Source: Coemansia sp. RSA 922 | Lineage: Eukaryota > Kickxellomycota > Kickxellomycetes > Kickxellales > Kickxellaceae | Reading direction: 5' to 3' | NCBI GenBank assembly: GCA_027577415.1 | Contig: JANBQS010000655.1 | Location: forward strand, 1-14,023 | DNA: 14,023 nucleotides | Shown: positions 6,071-14,023 of the stretch, one piece after another | Layout: the number at the start of each line of letters is the position of its first letter | How positions within the stretch are numbered: position 1 is the first letter of the stretch | Notes under the pieces: generated by a model | What the model saw: only the letters and a program-made list of their open reading frames with translations | Told to the model about the DNA's origin: nothing | Database searches by the model: none | Translations under genes and position numbers: made by a program

Positions 6071-9000
6071 ATGACAGACGAGCCCACTATACCACAAAAG
6101 CGGCAGCGCAAGGGCACACTTCCGGCCACTGCAGAGCATTACCAGCATAGCGGACCTACTCCAGTCACTCCACAACGAAATCGCAGTGCAGACTCGCCGC
6201 TGGCGTCGCGTTCCCGCCTAGCCCCAGGAACATTTGAAGCTGGCGGTGGTGGTGTTACCGATGATGTTATCCTGTGGCAGTCAATGTCTCCCAGCGGTAC
6301 TCTCCGACACGTTGTCCGTCAGCGCACTTTACCCAGTCAAAAAGACGTGCTTTTAGGCGATGCCAGTCCAACCCGCGGTATCGTGCAGCAAATACTTGAT
6401 CGAAGGGTTATCGATAGCACGGGATTCAAAGCCGCAAACGCGGCTATCAATCAGTTGAGCCGGGGCAAGAGTATGCTGAAAACCATGTCTAGTGATCTGG
6501 GAGGCGAGGCTGCGGGTATCGGTTCTTCGTACTGTGAGATACCGCATTCTGATATGTCGGTCGAAATCACGCCTGTGGCAAACCGCCGGTCCAGGGCTAT
6601 TCCGCGTCCATTGAGTTTATCAAAGAGTGAAAGGACTTTTGATAAGAGATTGATGCTTTCCAGCCTGCTCATCACTAGCCCAGGTGTTGCAGAAATCACA
6701 TCGAGCCCTAGCAGCTCCAAGGCGCGGGTGGAGGACTGTAGTCAGTTGCCGCTCTTTCCTGTCGGTCTAAACTCTCAGCCAGAGCCTGACTCGGGTCTAG
6801 TGGTGGATAGCTCAGCGACAATCCCCCAGTCGAGCAAGTCTGATAGCAACTCTACGCCTGCTGATACCCAAGTCGCTGTTGACCCAGAGGACGAGTTTGG
6901 CGACTTGTGCTTGGACAACGTCGACGTGGATGATTTGCTAGAGGGATTTGATGCGTTTGATACCCACGTCGAGGAGTTGCTCCAGCAGTTTGACGCCGAC
7001 GATATCGATGCGACCGATCTGCTTGACGTTGAAGAGCTCGAGTTACCACCCGAGGACACTGTTGCTGTGGCTGATGCTGCTATCGCTATTGGCCCACGAC
7101 CTCGCCGATTCACAAACTACGAAAAGTGCCTGACGTTGCTGGTAACTGACGGCCTTTTCACAAGCGATCAGCTACATGCGTCGCCCAACACTGCTGGCGC
7201 CCGGCCGCAAAAGACTGTGCGTGTGTACTCACAAAGCGCGCTCAGAGAGCTTGTTCTGCTGCTGCGCGACCAGTGGTACTCGACGCCCATAGCCATTGGC
7301 AACTTTGTGAACCTCGTTGGCGACCTACCCAGTATAAGCGAGCGAGGCGAAGTAGTTGTGGACTCACAGGCGGCCGATCTCTTGCTCATTCTGCAGCCAG
7401 ATGTGCTGGTGGCGTGCACGCACTTGTCAGAATCGTTTTCATGCTTGCGTCGAGCGGTGCTCAAGGGCTGGGTCAAGGAGATACCCGACAAGTCGCAGCC
7501 CAACACGGTCATGCTGCTAGGGAGCTTGCTGCACGAGTTGTTCCAGAGCTGCGCTCTGCAGAATAAGTGGGATGATACCACCATGAACGCGTCCATTCGC
7601 TCGTTAATCAAGGATAATATTGCCAGTCTCTGGGAGTGCCAGATTAACGAGACCACTATGCACCAGCAAATCTCGGAGTGTGTACCGATTTACCAGGAGT
7701 GGGCGCGGACATACATGCACCACTCGGCTTCGCTTGGGTCAACCTATACGACACACCGGGGCAGCCCTTCGGCCAACGACTCGGAGTCGCTGGTAGCTGT
7801 GTCAAAGATTTTTGACATGGAGGAGAATATCTGGTCGCCCAAATACGGGCTCAAAGGCAAGGTCGATCTGACCATCTTGGCACAATTCTCCAAACAGGGC
7901 GCGCTGGTACAGCCATTCGAACTTAAAACGGGCCGCGTCACGCAAAACACAGCTCATCGAGCACAGCTTGTTTTGTACACGCTGCTTTTGTCGGACAAGT
8001 ACGATGTCGACGTCAATTCGGGGCTCTTGTATTATCCTCGGACAGGCGAAGTCGTGCGCGTACCACGCATAGACGATGAGCTGCGCGCGCTGGTTGCTAT
8101 GCGTAACGAGATGGTTCCATATCTCACGCAAAACATCACGCCTTCGTGCCAACCACCCGCTATGCTGGGCCAAGAGTTTATGTGCTCGCGGTGCCAAATC
8201 CAGCCCTCTTGCTTTATCAAGCACCGGGCGGCCGAGGGCGGCAACCAGGCCAGCGCAAAGGTGTCCAAGGAGTCTTGGGAGGCGCAGGTGGGCCACTTGA
8301 CCGAGGACCACCTGAGCTTTGTGCGCAAGTGGATGGACTTGATTGACGGCGAGGAGTCTGACATGCACCAGTTCCGCGCTGAGCTGTGGACCATGAGAGC
8401 TGCGCACCGCGAGGCCCTCACTGGGCGATGCCTGTCAAATATGAAGCTGGAGGTCGAGCTGACTGAGGACACGGGCGTCGTGGGCTCCTATAGCCGCTAT
8501 AGACAGACGTTCGTTCCAGCAGTGCGTGCTGGCCGCCGGTCGTTCCTCGACAGCCAACTGTCAGTTGGCGACCCAATAGTCGTGTCTTCAGAGGTCGGTC
8601 ACTATGCCTTCATTCTCGGCTATGTGTCGGCGCTCGAGTTCAACCGCATCGTTATCTCTGGAGATCGGCCTGTGCGCGGAGTGCCTAAGCGCCTGGCGAA
8701 ATTCGACTCGGTTAACAACCAGGACTTTGAGTCGATAATGGAGATCCGGCAAGAGAACATCATGGCTAGTTTCAACGAAGAGACTGTTATTCACCCAGAG
8801 GTCCCCGAGAGCGCAGCCCAGGACACATTCCGCATCGACAAGGACGAGATGAACTCGGCCATGGCCCGCATTCGGACCAATATAATGCGCCTGTTTGCCG
8901 CTGCTAACGGAAATCCCGAGTGTCGCCGGCTGGTGGTAGACCTGCAGCAGCCGACATTTATGCCGCTGTCGAAGGACGTCGAGTCTCTGATCCAGACAAC

Positions 9001-10549
9001 CCAGAACAACAGGCGCCTGAATACTGGACAGGCCGCCGTACTGCGCAAGGTTTTGTCTGCTGCTGACTATGCACTGGTGATGGGAATGCCTGGCACTGGC
9101 AAGACAACGACGATTGCAGAGCTCGTGGGGCTGCTAGTCGACCAGGGCAAGACTGTGCTGCTGGCGTCGTACACGCACATTGCCGTTGACAACATCTTGC
9201 TCAAGCTCCAGGAGCGCAATATCCCGATGATCCGCCTGGGCAACAAGACGAAAGTACATCCAAATATCGTGCAGTACATGCCGTCAGAGGTGCCCTACGA
9301 GTCCGTACAGCAGATGGACGATTACTTTCGCAAGGCGCCGGTGGTGGCTACTACGTGTCTGGGCGTTAGTCACCCGCTGTTCTCTATTCGCCAGTTCGAT
9401 TACTGTATTGTCGACGAAGCGTCGCAAATCACGCTGCCTGTGTGTCTGGGCCCGTTGCTCGAGGCAAGTAAATTTGTGCTGGTTGGCGACCACCATCAAC
9501 TGCCGCCACTGGTGCGCAATACCGTGGCTCGCGATGGCGGGCTGGGCACTTCGTTGTTCAAGCGGCTTTGTGAGGCGCACCCGATGGCAGTGGTACGACT
9601 GGAGTATCAGTATCGCATGAATGCAGACATTCAGCGGCTGGCCAATAACTTGATCTACGACGGGCATCTGCGGTGTGGCTCGCTAAAGGTAGCTAACCAG
9701 CGGATACGCTATACGACGGACCCAGCCATTGCGATTCAAAATCTCCCGCCACATGAGGTCGAGTCGCCAGTATCGCCAGGAGAAACAGCAGCGGCAGTGA
9801 ACTTGTCGTGGGTAGTCGATGTGCTTGACCCGGCTCGTGGCGCGGTTTTTGTTGACACGGACAAGCTTCAGGGACGTGAGTCACGGTCGGAGGGATCGGA
9901 CCTGGTATATAATGCCACTGAGATTCGGATAATCAAAGTCCTAACCAGCGTGCTCCAGGCATGTGGAATCGAGGGTCGCAATGTCGGCATGCTGTCTCCG
10001 TACCGTACGCAACTCCGACAGCTTGAAATAGAGTACGGTATTCGGCTGGAGTCCGGCGATATTGCTCAGCCACTAGCGGCTGATGAGGAGGGCTCGGAGG
10101 ACCCTGTATCGAGCAATGCGGATCATGCTAATGACACAATAGTCTACAACGGAATTGAGATGCACACGATTGACCGCTACCAGGGCCGAGACGCCGATGT
10201 CATTATCGTGTCGTGGGTGCGCAGCAACAGTCACCAGGCTATTGGCGAGCTATTGCGCGACTGGCGCCGCATCAATGTGGCCATTACGCGAGCACGGCTC
10301 AAGCTGATCATGGTCGGGTCTAGGTCGACCTTGCAGCGCTCTCCACTGCTGGCTGCCATGCTTAATATCTTGGCAGCTAACAATGGTATCATCCAGGTTC
10401 CTTCCAAGGGAATGGCTCTGGCAAAGCGACCATCCGGAAATGGGTCATCCGCATCTGCCTCGAGTGAGGCCAGCAAGCCAGTAGCCAAGACAGCAGGCAG
10501 CGCTCTGCTAAAGAATAGGCCGATAACTAGCAATATCATTGCCGAGTAG
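6071..10549 (+). CDS. DNA2: DNA replication ATP-dependent helicase/nuclease Dna2
   Basis: A 1492-residue single-exon protein (yeast 1522, human about 1060). Dna2 processes long Okazaki flaps and resects double-strand breaks together with RPA. The ATG at 6071 is the first in this frame; the open frame upstream lacks an ATG and encodes an unlikely hydrophobic leader. Residues 9-14 (QKRQRK) look like a nuclear localisation signal; residues 271-329 are strongly acidic. The RecB-type nuclease has H488 (LLHELF), D599, E617 and K619, with the same D-E-K spacing as yeast D657/E675/K677. The Fe-S cysteines are C458, C705, C708 and C714, matching the spacing of yeast C519/C768/C771/C777. The superfamily 1 helicase has Walker A GMPGTGKT (K1011), DEAS (D1115, E1116), GDHHQLPPL (D1140), RYQGRDADV (Q1371) and VAITRAR (R1407, R1409). 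All catalytic residues are present, so it should be active. Convergent with UBC6, 172 bp apart. Confidence 0.98.
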   Translation: MTDEPTIPQKRQRKGTLPATAEHYQHSGPTPVTPQRNRSADSPLASRSRLAPGTFEAGGGGVTDDVILWQSMSPSGTLRHVVRQRTLPSQKDVLLGDASPTRGIVQQILDRRVIDSTGFKAANAAINQLSRGKSMLKTMSSDLGGEAAGIGSSYCEIPHSDMSVEITPVANRRSRAIPRPLSLSKSERTFDKRLMLSSLLITSPGVAEITSSPSSSKARVEDCSQLPLFPVGLNSQPEPDSGLVVDSSATIPQSSKSDSNSTPADTQVAVDPEDEFGDLCLDNVDVDDLLEGFDAFDTHVEELLQQFDADDIDATDLLDVEELELPPEDTVAVADAAIAIGPRPRRFTNYEKCLTLLVTDGLFTSDQLHASPNTAGARPQKTVRVYSQSALRELVLLLRDQWYSTPIAIGNFVNLVGDLPSISERGEVVVDSQAADLLLILQPDVLVACTHLSESFSCLRRAVLKGWVKEIPDKSQPNTVMLLGSLLHELFQSCALQNKWDDTTMNASIRSLIKDNIASLWECQINETTMHQQISECVPIYQEWARTYMHHSASLGSTYTTHRGSPSANDSESLVAVSKIFDMEENIWSPKYGLKGKVDLTILAQFSKQGALVQPFELKTGRVTQNTAHRAQLVLYTLLLSDKYDVDVNSGLLYYPRTGEVVRVPRIDDELRALVAMRNEMVPYLTQNITPSCQPPAMLGQEFMCSRCQIQPSCFIKHRAAEGGNQASAKVSKESWEAQVGHLTEDHLSFVRKWMDLIDGEESDMHQFRAELWTMRAAHREALTGRCLSNMKLEVELTEDTGVVGSYSRYRQTFVPAVRAGRRSFLDSQLSVGDPIVVSSEVGHYAFILGYVSALEFNRIVISGDRPVRGVPKRLAKFDSVNNQDFESIMEIRQENIMASFNEETVIHPEVPESAAQDTFRIDKDEMNSAMARIRTNIMRLFAAANGNPECRRLVVDLQQPTFMPLSKDVESLIQTTQNNRRLNTGQAAVLRKVLSAADYALVMGMPGTGKTTTIAELVGLLVDQGKTVLLASYTHIAVDNILLKLQERNIPMIRLGNKTKVHPNIVQYMPSEVPYESVQQMDDYFRKAPVVATTCLGVSHPLFSIRQFDYCIVDEASQITLPVCLGPLLEASKFVLVGDHHQLPPLVRNTVARDGGLGTSLFKRLCEAHPMAVVRLEYQYRMNADIQRLANNLIYDGHLRCGSLKVANQRIRYTTDPAIAIQNLPPHEVESPVSPGETAAAVNLSWVVDVLDPARGAVFVDTDKLQGRESRSEGSDLVYNATEIRIIKVLTSVLQACGIEGRNVGMLSPYRTQLRQLEIEYGIRLESGDIAQPLAADEEGSEDPVSSNADHANDTIVYNGIEMHTIDRYQGRDADVIIVSWVRSNSHQAIGELLRDWRRINVAITRARLKLIMVGSRSTLQRSPLLAAMLNILAANNGIIQVPSKGMALAKRPSGNGSSASASSEASKPVAKTAGSALLKNRPITSNIIAE

Positions 10550-10721
10550 ACTATATAGAGTAGATTTTTTTTACTATTGAAAAGGGGGGCTCTTGCAACA
10601 AAATAGATGATAGTGAAGTACATAGTGAGAGAGAGGGAAAGAGGTGCCGCCAACATTTGAATATTCATGTATGCGCGCTAAGGGAAACCGCGCATGCATC
10701 CAGAAAGGCAACTGGCTGACT

Positions 10722-11534
10722 TTAAGCTGTCAGAACTCGAGAGACGGCCTTGGATACAAAAAAGTACACCAGCAAAAGAAGCAGAATAAGCCACTTTCGC
10801 GGCAACGCTGCCAAGGACCTACCCGTTGCGTGATTGTTTGCAGCAGCAACGCCGGAGGTAGCAGCGGCAGCAGCAGCTAGACCCGCGCCTGGACTAGAGA
10901 CAGCCACGACAGCTGCGACAGTGGACTTTGCAGCCAGCGGAGCTGTATTTTCGGCGGGCTGAGTGGCAGCCGTGCGACGGCGAATCTCCGCCTGCTTCTC
11001 AGCGTCAGCAAGCTCAGTCTCTGTGGTCTTTGTCGGGTCAAACATGGGCGCGGGCTCTGGTGTGCACAAGTCCGGGAACACTTCACGGAACTGCTTATTA
11101 GCCAAATTGAATGCATGCGATTTCCTAGCCAGCGCCTTGCGATCAGCATTCGACGTACGAATCCCACCCGTAGTCACCTCTTCCTCAACCATAAACGACA
11201 GCATGCCGTTGAGAATAGTCGATACCGACCACGCCGGGTTCCACGTGCTCGGGTGGAAGTTGCTCATGCTCATACAAATGTTTGTGTTGGTTTGAAACCG
11301 TCCGCTCGGGGTAATCATTTGTATGGCCGGTGGCTTGTACGGGTAGTCCGAGGGAAATTTCACCTTTCCGTGGTACTCTCCGTCGGCGTACGGTGTGTCT
11401 GGCGGCCCGCGCAAGACATAGTGCCACTCGAGGATATTAGACTCTAGTGGTTTCGCCGTAATGTAGGGTGTGGGATTGGCCTGAATCGCCAGGTACTCCT
11501 TGTTCAGGCGCTTGAAGGCTGCCTTTGACGCCAT
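10722..11534 (-). CDS. UBC6: Ubiquitin-conjugating enzyme E2, UBC6/UBE2J2 type, tail-anchored
   Basis: A 270-residue protein with an N-terminal UBC domain (about 1-160). The catalytic cysteine is C87 in NICMSMSNFHPSTWNP, the same residue number as in yeast Ubc6; TPSGRF replaces the usual HPN segment, which is typical of the Ubc6/UBE2J branch. A charged then alanine-rich linker (about 170-240) leads to a single hydrophobic C-terminal segment (LPRKWLILLLLLVYFFVSKA, about 244-263), the tail anchor that puts the catalytic domain on the cytosolic side of the ER membrane. It works with Doa10-type ligases in ER-associated degradation. The ATG at 11534 gives the conserved MASKAAFKRLNKEY start. Intronless. 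The alanine-rich linker is encoded by GCN-type repeats and is likely variable in length. Confidence 0.97.
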   Translation of the reverse strand: MASKAAFKRLNKEYLAIQANPTPYITAKPLESNILEWHYVLRGPPDTPYADGEYHGKVKFPSDYPYKPPAIQMITPSGRFQTNTNICMSMSNFHPSTWNPAWSVSTILNGMLSFMVEEEVTTGGIRTSNADRKALARKSHAFNLANKQFREVFPDLCTPEPAPMFDPTKTTETELADAEKQAEIRRRTAATQPAENTAPLAAKSTVAAVVAVSSPGAGLAAAAAATSGVAAANNHATGRSLAALPRKWLILLLLLVYFFVSKAVSRVLTA

Positions 11535-11682
11535 GATGTATAAGAAAAATGATTTCGATTGAACAAGTGAAAAAGATGAGCACCAGAGTTGTGAATATTT
11601 AGCAAACTAAAAAAAATAGAAAAAGAAAAGGCTAGGTTTTGCACAAAGCCGAATTTGAAACCTAGCCTGTAAGTGCCATCCG

Positions 11683-11717
11683 ATTGGCTGATAAATTTGT
11701 AGAGCTCGCACCACGTG
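11683..11717 (-). promoter_or_regulatory. CCAAT box and E-box upstream of UBC6
   Basis: CACGTG (11712-11717) and CCAAT on the minus strand (complement of 11683-11687) lie about 150-185 bases upstream of the UBC6 start codon, in the same order relative to the gene as in the SEC61 upstream region. The spacer 11535-11744 also contains the 3' end of the I78-like transcript; I see no other gene in it. Confidence 0.3.
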
Positions 11718-11744
11718 ATGTGCGGAACCCGAGCAATCGTGTGA

Positions 11745-12151
11745 TCACGAACACTCGACTTCCTGAAACATGTTGTTCTTGTCAATGTAGATTGTTAGGC
11801 GCTTATTCGTTCGGTACCGCGAGTACGGTGCAAATGGCCCCAGAATGCGGTATGGCTTGGGCAGCTCTTGCTCGAGGACTCGCTTTACAGATATGTTTGC
11901 TGGTGGAGGCAAGTTCTTTCGCTGGATGTACGCCTTTTTGAGTGTTGGCCGCCACTCCTCGGCATTGCCTATACAAAAGAAATAAAGGTGCAAATCGATG
12001 TGTTAGCTATTGGTTTATTGATGAGGTCTAACCAATTAAAACGGCGTTACCTACAACGATCAAAGTCGCCGCTCACTTGGACTACAGCAACGAGCAGTAT
12101 CAGCAATGCTACAGCCATCGTCCGTGATGACCATCCTAGAGCGAATATCAT
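11745..12151 (-). CDS. Secreted I78-family peptidase inhibitor-like protein (two exons)
   Basis: Two exons: 12151-12055 and 11968-11745, joined across an 86-nt intron, give a 106-residue protein. Residues 1-28 form a signal peptide (MIFALGWSSRTMAVALLILL, then VAVVQVSG); M12 is an alternative start. The mature part begins DFDRC and ends EVECS, and contains LPKPYRILGPF...NKRLTIYIDKNN, which fits the I78 signature (LP-x-x-x-RV-I-x-P-G, then RLN-x-x-hydrophobic-D) of the Aspergillus fumigatus elastase inhibitor family. That family has one disulfide between an N-terminal and a C-terminal cysteine; C33 and C105 are placed to form it, and the codon of C33 is split by the intron (T|GC), so the splice and the family match support each other. 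I infer inhibition of serine proteases outside the cell. Uncertain points are the choice of donor and the inhibitory activity. Confidence 0.7.
11969..12054 (-). other. Spliceosomal intron of the I78-like gene
   Basis: On the minus strand the intron starts GTAGGT (from 12054) and ends TTTCTTTTGTATAG (AG at 11970-11969). A CTAAC branch-point consensus lies at 12006-12002, about 34 nt before the acceptor, followed by a pyrimidine-rich tract. A second, stronger-looking donor (GTAACG) begins 4 nt downstream, but it would put the second exon out of frame. This is the only intron I can support in the window. Confidence 0.65.
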
Positions 12152-12282
12152 TATGTAGACAAATAGAATGGAGTATGTCGACAAGTTGTAGAATGTGTAC
12201 AAAAAAAGCAGAGTAAAGAAGAGCGCGCGATTCTAACTCGCACAACACGCCTTGCTCAGAGTATCGCGGGTGGTGAGGCTAA

Positions 12283-12288
12283 ATATAA
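12283..12288 (-). promoter_or_regulatory. TATA-like box upstream of the I78-like gene
   Basis: On the minus strand TTATATTTAG lies about 130 bases upstream of the start codon at 12151. The rest of the 12152-12412 spacer, which also holds the 3' end of the next gene, shows no further gene or motif. Confidence 0.25.
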
Positions 12289-12412
12289 GCGCCATGTTTA
12301 CTGCGTGTTGGCTTCAGGGCTTACTCTATTCAAATGGCTCGACATAATTTTGATAAAAGCGTAGTATTAATAGTAAAAGGTTCAAATAATTGTATCGATG
12401 TGGTGGTTGGCT

Positions 12413-14023
12413 TTAACGGAACATACGCTTGAAGACGCCCAGAATCGTGTGCCGGCGGTGGCGATCTTTGCCTCCCTCGTTCTCCGACGTGTTTCCCTCA
12501 GCAGCATGCTCAGTCTCCGAGGGATTCACGGCCTCACCATCGCTCCCTGGACCAGCAGCGACATTCTCAGCTGGGAACGATCCCGGGATGGTATGCCCGT
12601 GCTTAGACAGCTCATCTTCAAAGCTGCCATGGATCGTCGCCGAGCGCGTACCCCTGGTCTCGGTTAGATCCAATTCGCTGGCAGCAACAGAGTCCAATGC
12701 CGACGCTGCCGCGCTAGCCCGCTTAGTCTCCACTGATGTGCGCGAGGAGCGGTACTGCGAGAACAGCCCAGCGACGTTGCCCTTTATAGGGCTAACCGGC
12801 TCCACATCAGATGGAGAGCGAGCAGGTCCGTCACTGCGCTTACCAGCGATAAACCGCTTCATGCGCTGGCTAACCGACGCCTCGCTTTCGCCCAGCAGAT
12901 AGTGGTGATGGTGGCCAGAGTCGCGCGACTTGCGTCCAACCGAAGTAGCGTTAATAGCCGAGACACCAACAACGGCAGAGGCCTTTTGAGCAGAGTGCAA
13001 GTCGTCCATGGTGATCAGGCCTGGCGTAATAGAGTTGGTATCGCCAAACAGAGACTCTGGGTAGTGCATCACATACGACGGCGTGGTCACATTGATCTCG
13101 GACTGCGAGGCATCGACCTCGTCAAATGACCGAATGGTATCAATGTTGAGCAGATCGCCAACAGTGGCAGCAGCGACAGCAGGTGGCGCGGATGTTGGCT
13201 CGACGTCCTTAGTGGCAACGAATCCAGGGTCGCTTGGAGCTGTAGACACCTCGGGCTCATCTGCGGTCGCAATAGGCTCGGGTGCAGCCTGGTTGTCATT
13301 GACTTCAGTAGTGGGCACCTCAGCCTCGCTAAGAGGAGGAACGTCGTCAGCCACCGGTTCAGCTACCACGCTCACATCCTCGACCTGATCGGTACTAGAC
13401 AGCGGCTTCTCTTCAGTAACAGCATCGGTGGCTCGCTGCACATCGTCGCTAATATGCTTCAATGGCACAGAGAGTGTGCGAGCTGCCATGGACTCGCCAT
13501 TATTATCGTCCGAACTAACAAGTTCAGGCCGCACGCTATCACCAAGCTCGGTAACAGAGGGAGCAACCTGGCACTCGGCGGCAGGCGATCCAGTTGCATC
13601 GCCAGCACTAACTAGTACAAAATCATCGGCACCATCAGATGAGGCAGAGTCGACAGAAGCTTCACCATCACGAGCATCGGCGGTGGTGGCGAGGTCCTCG
13701 TACTCATCAATAGTGTCTTCAGAAGTAGTCACCACAACGTTGGTGGCATCATCTACAAGTGGCTCCTCGACAGCAGGATCTCCGACGGCAGCCTCGACAG
13801 CTAGATCTTCAGCAACAGCCTCGACAGTTGGCTCCTCAGCGGCGGCCTTGACAGTAGGCTCTTCGACGGCGGCCTCAACAGCTGGCTCCTCAGCGGCAGC
13901 CTCGACAGCGGGCTCTTCAACGGCAGCCTCAACGACTGGATCTTCAGCAGCAGCCTCAACGACTGGCTCCACAGCGGCATCCTCGACGGCGGGCTCTTCA
14001 ACAGCAGCCTCGACAGCGGGCTC
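12413..14023 (-). CDS. Hypothetical acidic, repeat-containing disordered protein (N-terminus beyond the window)
   Basis: The frame is open from the right edge to the TAA at 12413-12415, giving 536 visible residues and no certain start: the first visible start-like codon is only a GTG at 13972, so the N-terminus lies outside. I do not recognise a family. The visible N-terminal part is made of 9-residue E-E-P-A-V-E-A-A-A/V repeats, then a long stretch rich in D, E, S, T, A and P, which is probably disordered. The last 180 or so residues are different: a histidine run (HHHH), basic patches (RMKRFIAGKR), a possible CDK site SPIK (12782-12793), three T-I-x-G-x-F motifs and a strongly basic, partly hydrophobic end, RHRRHTILGVFKRMFR, that could bind acidic phospholipids. 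Neither signal peptide nor transmembrane segment is visible. No function is assigned. Confidence 0.75.
   Translation of the reverse strand, partial: EPAVEAAVEEPAVEDAAVEPVVEAAAEDPVVEAAVEEPAVEAAAEEPAVEAAVEEPTVKAAAEEPTVEAVAEDLAVEAAVGDPAVEEPLVDDATNVVVTTSEDTIDEYEDLATTADARDGEASVDSASSDGADDFVLVSAGDATGSPAAECQVAPSVTELGDSVRPELVSSDDNNGESMAARTLSVPLKHISDDVQRATDAVTEEKPLSSTDQVEDVSVVAEPVADDVPPLSEAEVPTTEVNDNQAAPEPIATADEPEVSTAPSDPGFVATKDVEPTSAPPAVAAATVGDLLNIDTIRSFDEVDASQSEINVTTPSYVMHYPESLFGDTNSITPGLITMDDLHSAQKASAVVGVSAINATSVGRKSRDSGHHHHYLLGESEASVSQRMKRFIAGKRSDGPARSPSDVEPVSPIKGNVAGLFSQYRSSRTSVETKRASAAASALDSVAASELDLTETRGTRSATIHGSFEDELSKHGHTIPGSFPAENVAAGPGSDGEAVNPSETEHAAEGNTSENEGGKDRHRRHTILGVFKRMFR
13769..14023 (-). 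repeat. 27-bp coding minisatellite (9-residue EEPAVEAAA-type units)
   Basis: About nine degenerate units of 27 bp, the last partial, sit in frame inside the acidic protein and continue past the window edge. Units differ mainly at the last residue (A or V) and by D/E, A/T and E/K swaps. The units nearest the protein interior are the most degenerate. Copy number is likely polymorphic and may be mis-assembled. Confidence 0.85.

Noticed and set aside
7802..8407. Minus-strand open frame of about 200 codons inside DNA2
   Set aside because: The DNA2 frame here encodes the nuclease catalytic residues and Fe-S cysteines; the antisense frame has no matching family.
12376..12392. GGTTCAAAT resembling a tRNA B box
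   Set aside because: The following bases do not match the B-box consensus, and no cloverleaf arms or A box are found around it.
13801..14001. Second minus-strand open frame across the minisatellite
   Set aside because: The repeat unit is a multiple of three, so every frame free of stops in one unit stays open; the serine/leucine-rich product is a shadow of the EEPAVEAAA frame.

Overview
The window looks like nuclear DNA from an early-diverging fungus. The evidence is a set of eukaryotic housekeeping genes (SEC61 alpha, SCS7/FA2H, DNA2, UBC6), almost no introns, compact spacing and moderate GC. Kickxellomycotina (Coemansia-like) is my best guess, but it is an inference from gene style, not from a marker gene.

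Layout. Positions 1 to about 1640 are a visibly AT-richer segment of different character, holding a TC microsatellite, one 146-codon reading frame with no recognised family (404-844), and a stretch with LTR-like signals (1136-1622). It may be mobile-element debris or a recently acquired segment. From about 1680 the ordinary gene-dense genome begins: a DinB-superfamily protein (1835-2362, +), the Sec61 translocon channel subunit (2396-3823, -), a cytochrome-b5-fused fatty-acid/ceramide 2-hydroxylase (4220-5248, -), an 822-bp spacer that serves as the upstream region of both the hydroxylase and DNA2, the large nuclease-helicase DNA2 (6071-10549, +), the tail-anchored ER ubiquitin-conjugating enzyme UBC6 (10722-11534, -), a small two-exon gene for a secreted protein that I assign to the I78 peptidase inhibitor family (11745-12151, -), and a long acidic, repeat-bearing disordered protein that runs off the right edge (12413-14023, -).

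How the genes relate. Sec61, the hydroxylase and Ubc6 all act in the ER membrane, and the I78-like protein would enter the ER through a signal peptide, but these are separate transcription units and I do not claim a functional cluster. The promoters carry readable signals: three forkhead-type sites in the SEC61 upstream region, E-box plus CCAAT pairs upstream of SEC61 and UBC6, and three ACGCG cores (MBF-like, fitting an S-phase gene) upstream of DNA2.

The most interesting item is the I78-like inhibitor gene. It appears only when an 86-nt intron is removed; the frame-restoring splice creates the cysteine that should pair with the one near the C-terminus. I see no CRISPR array, tRNA, rRNA, prophage or obvious novel defence system.
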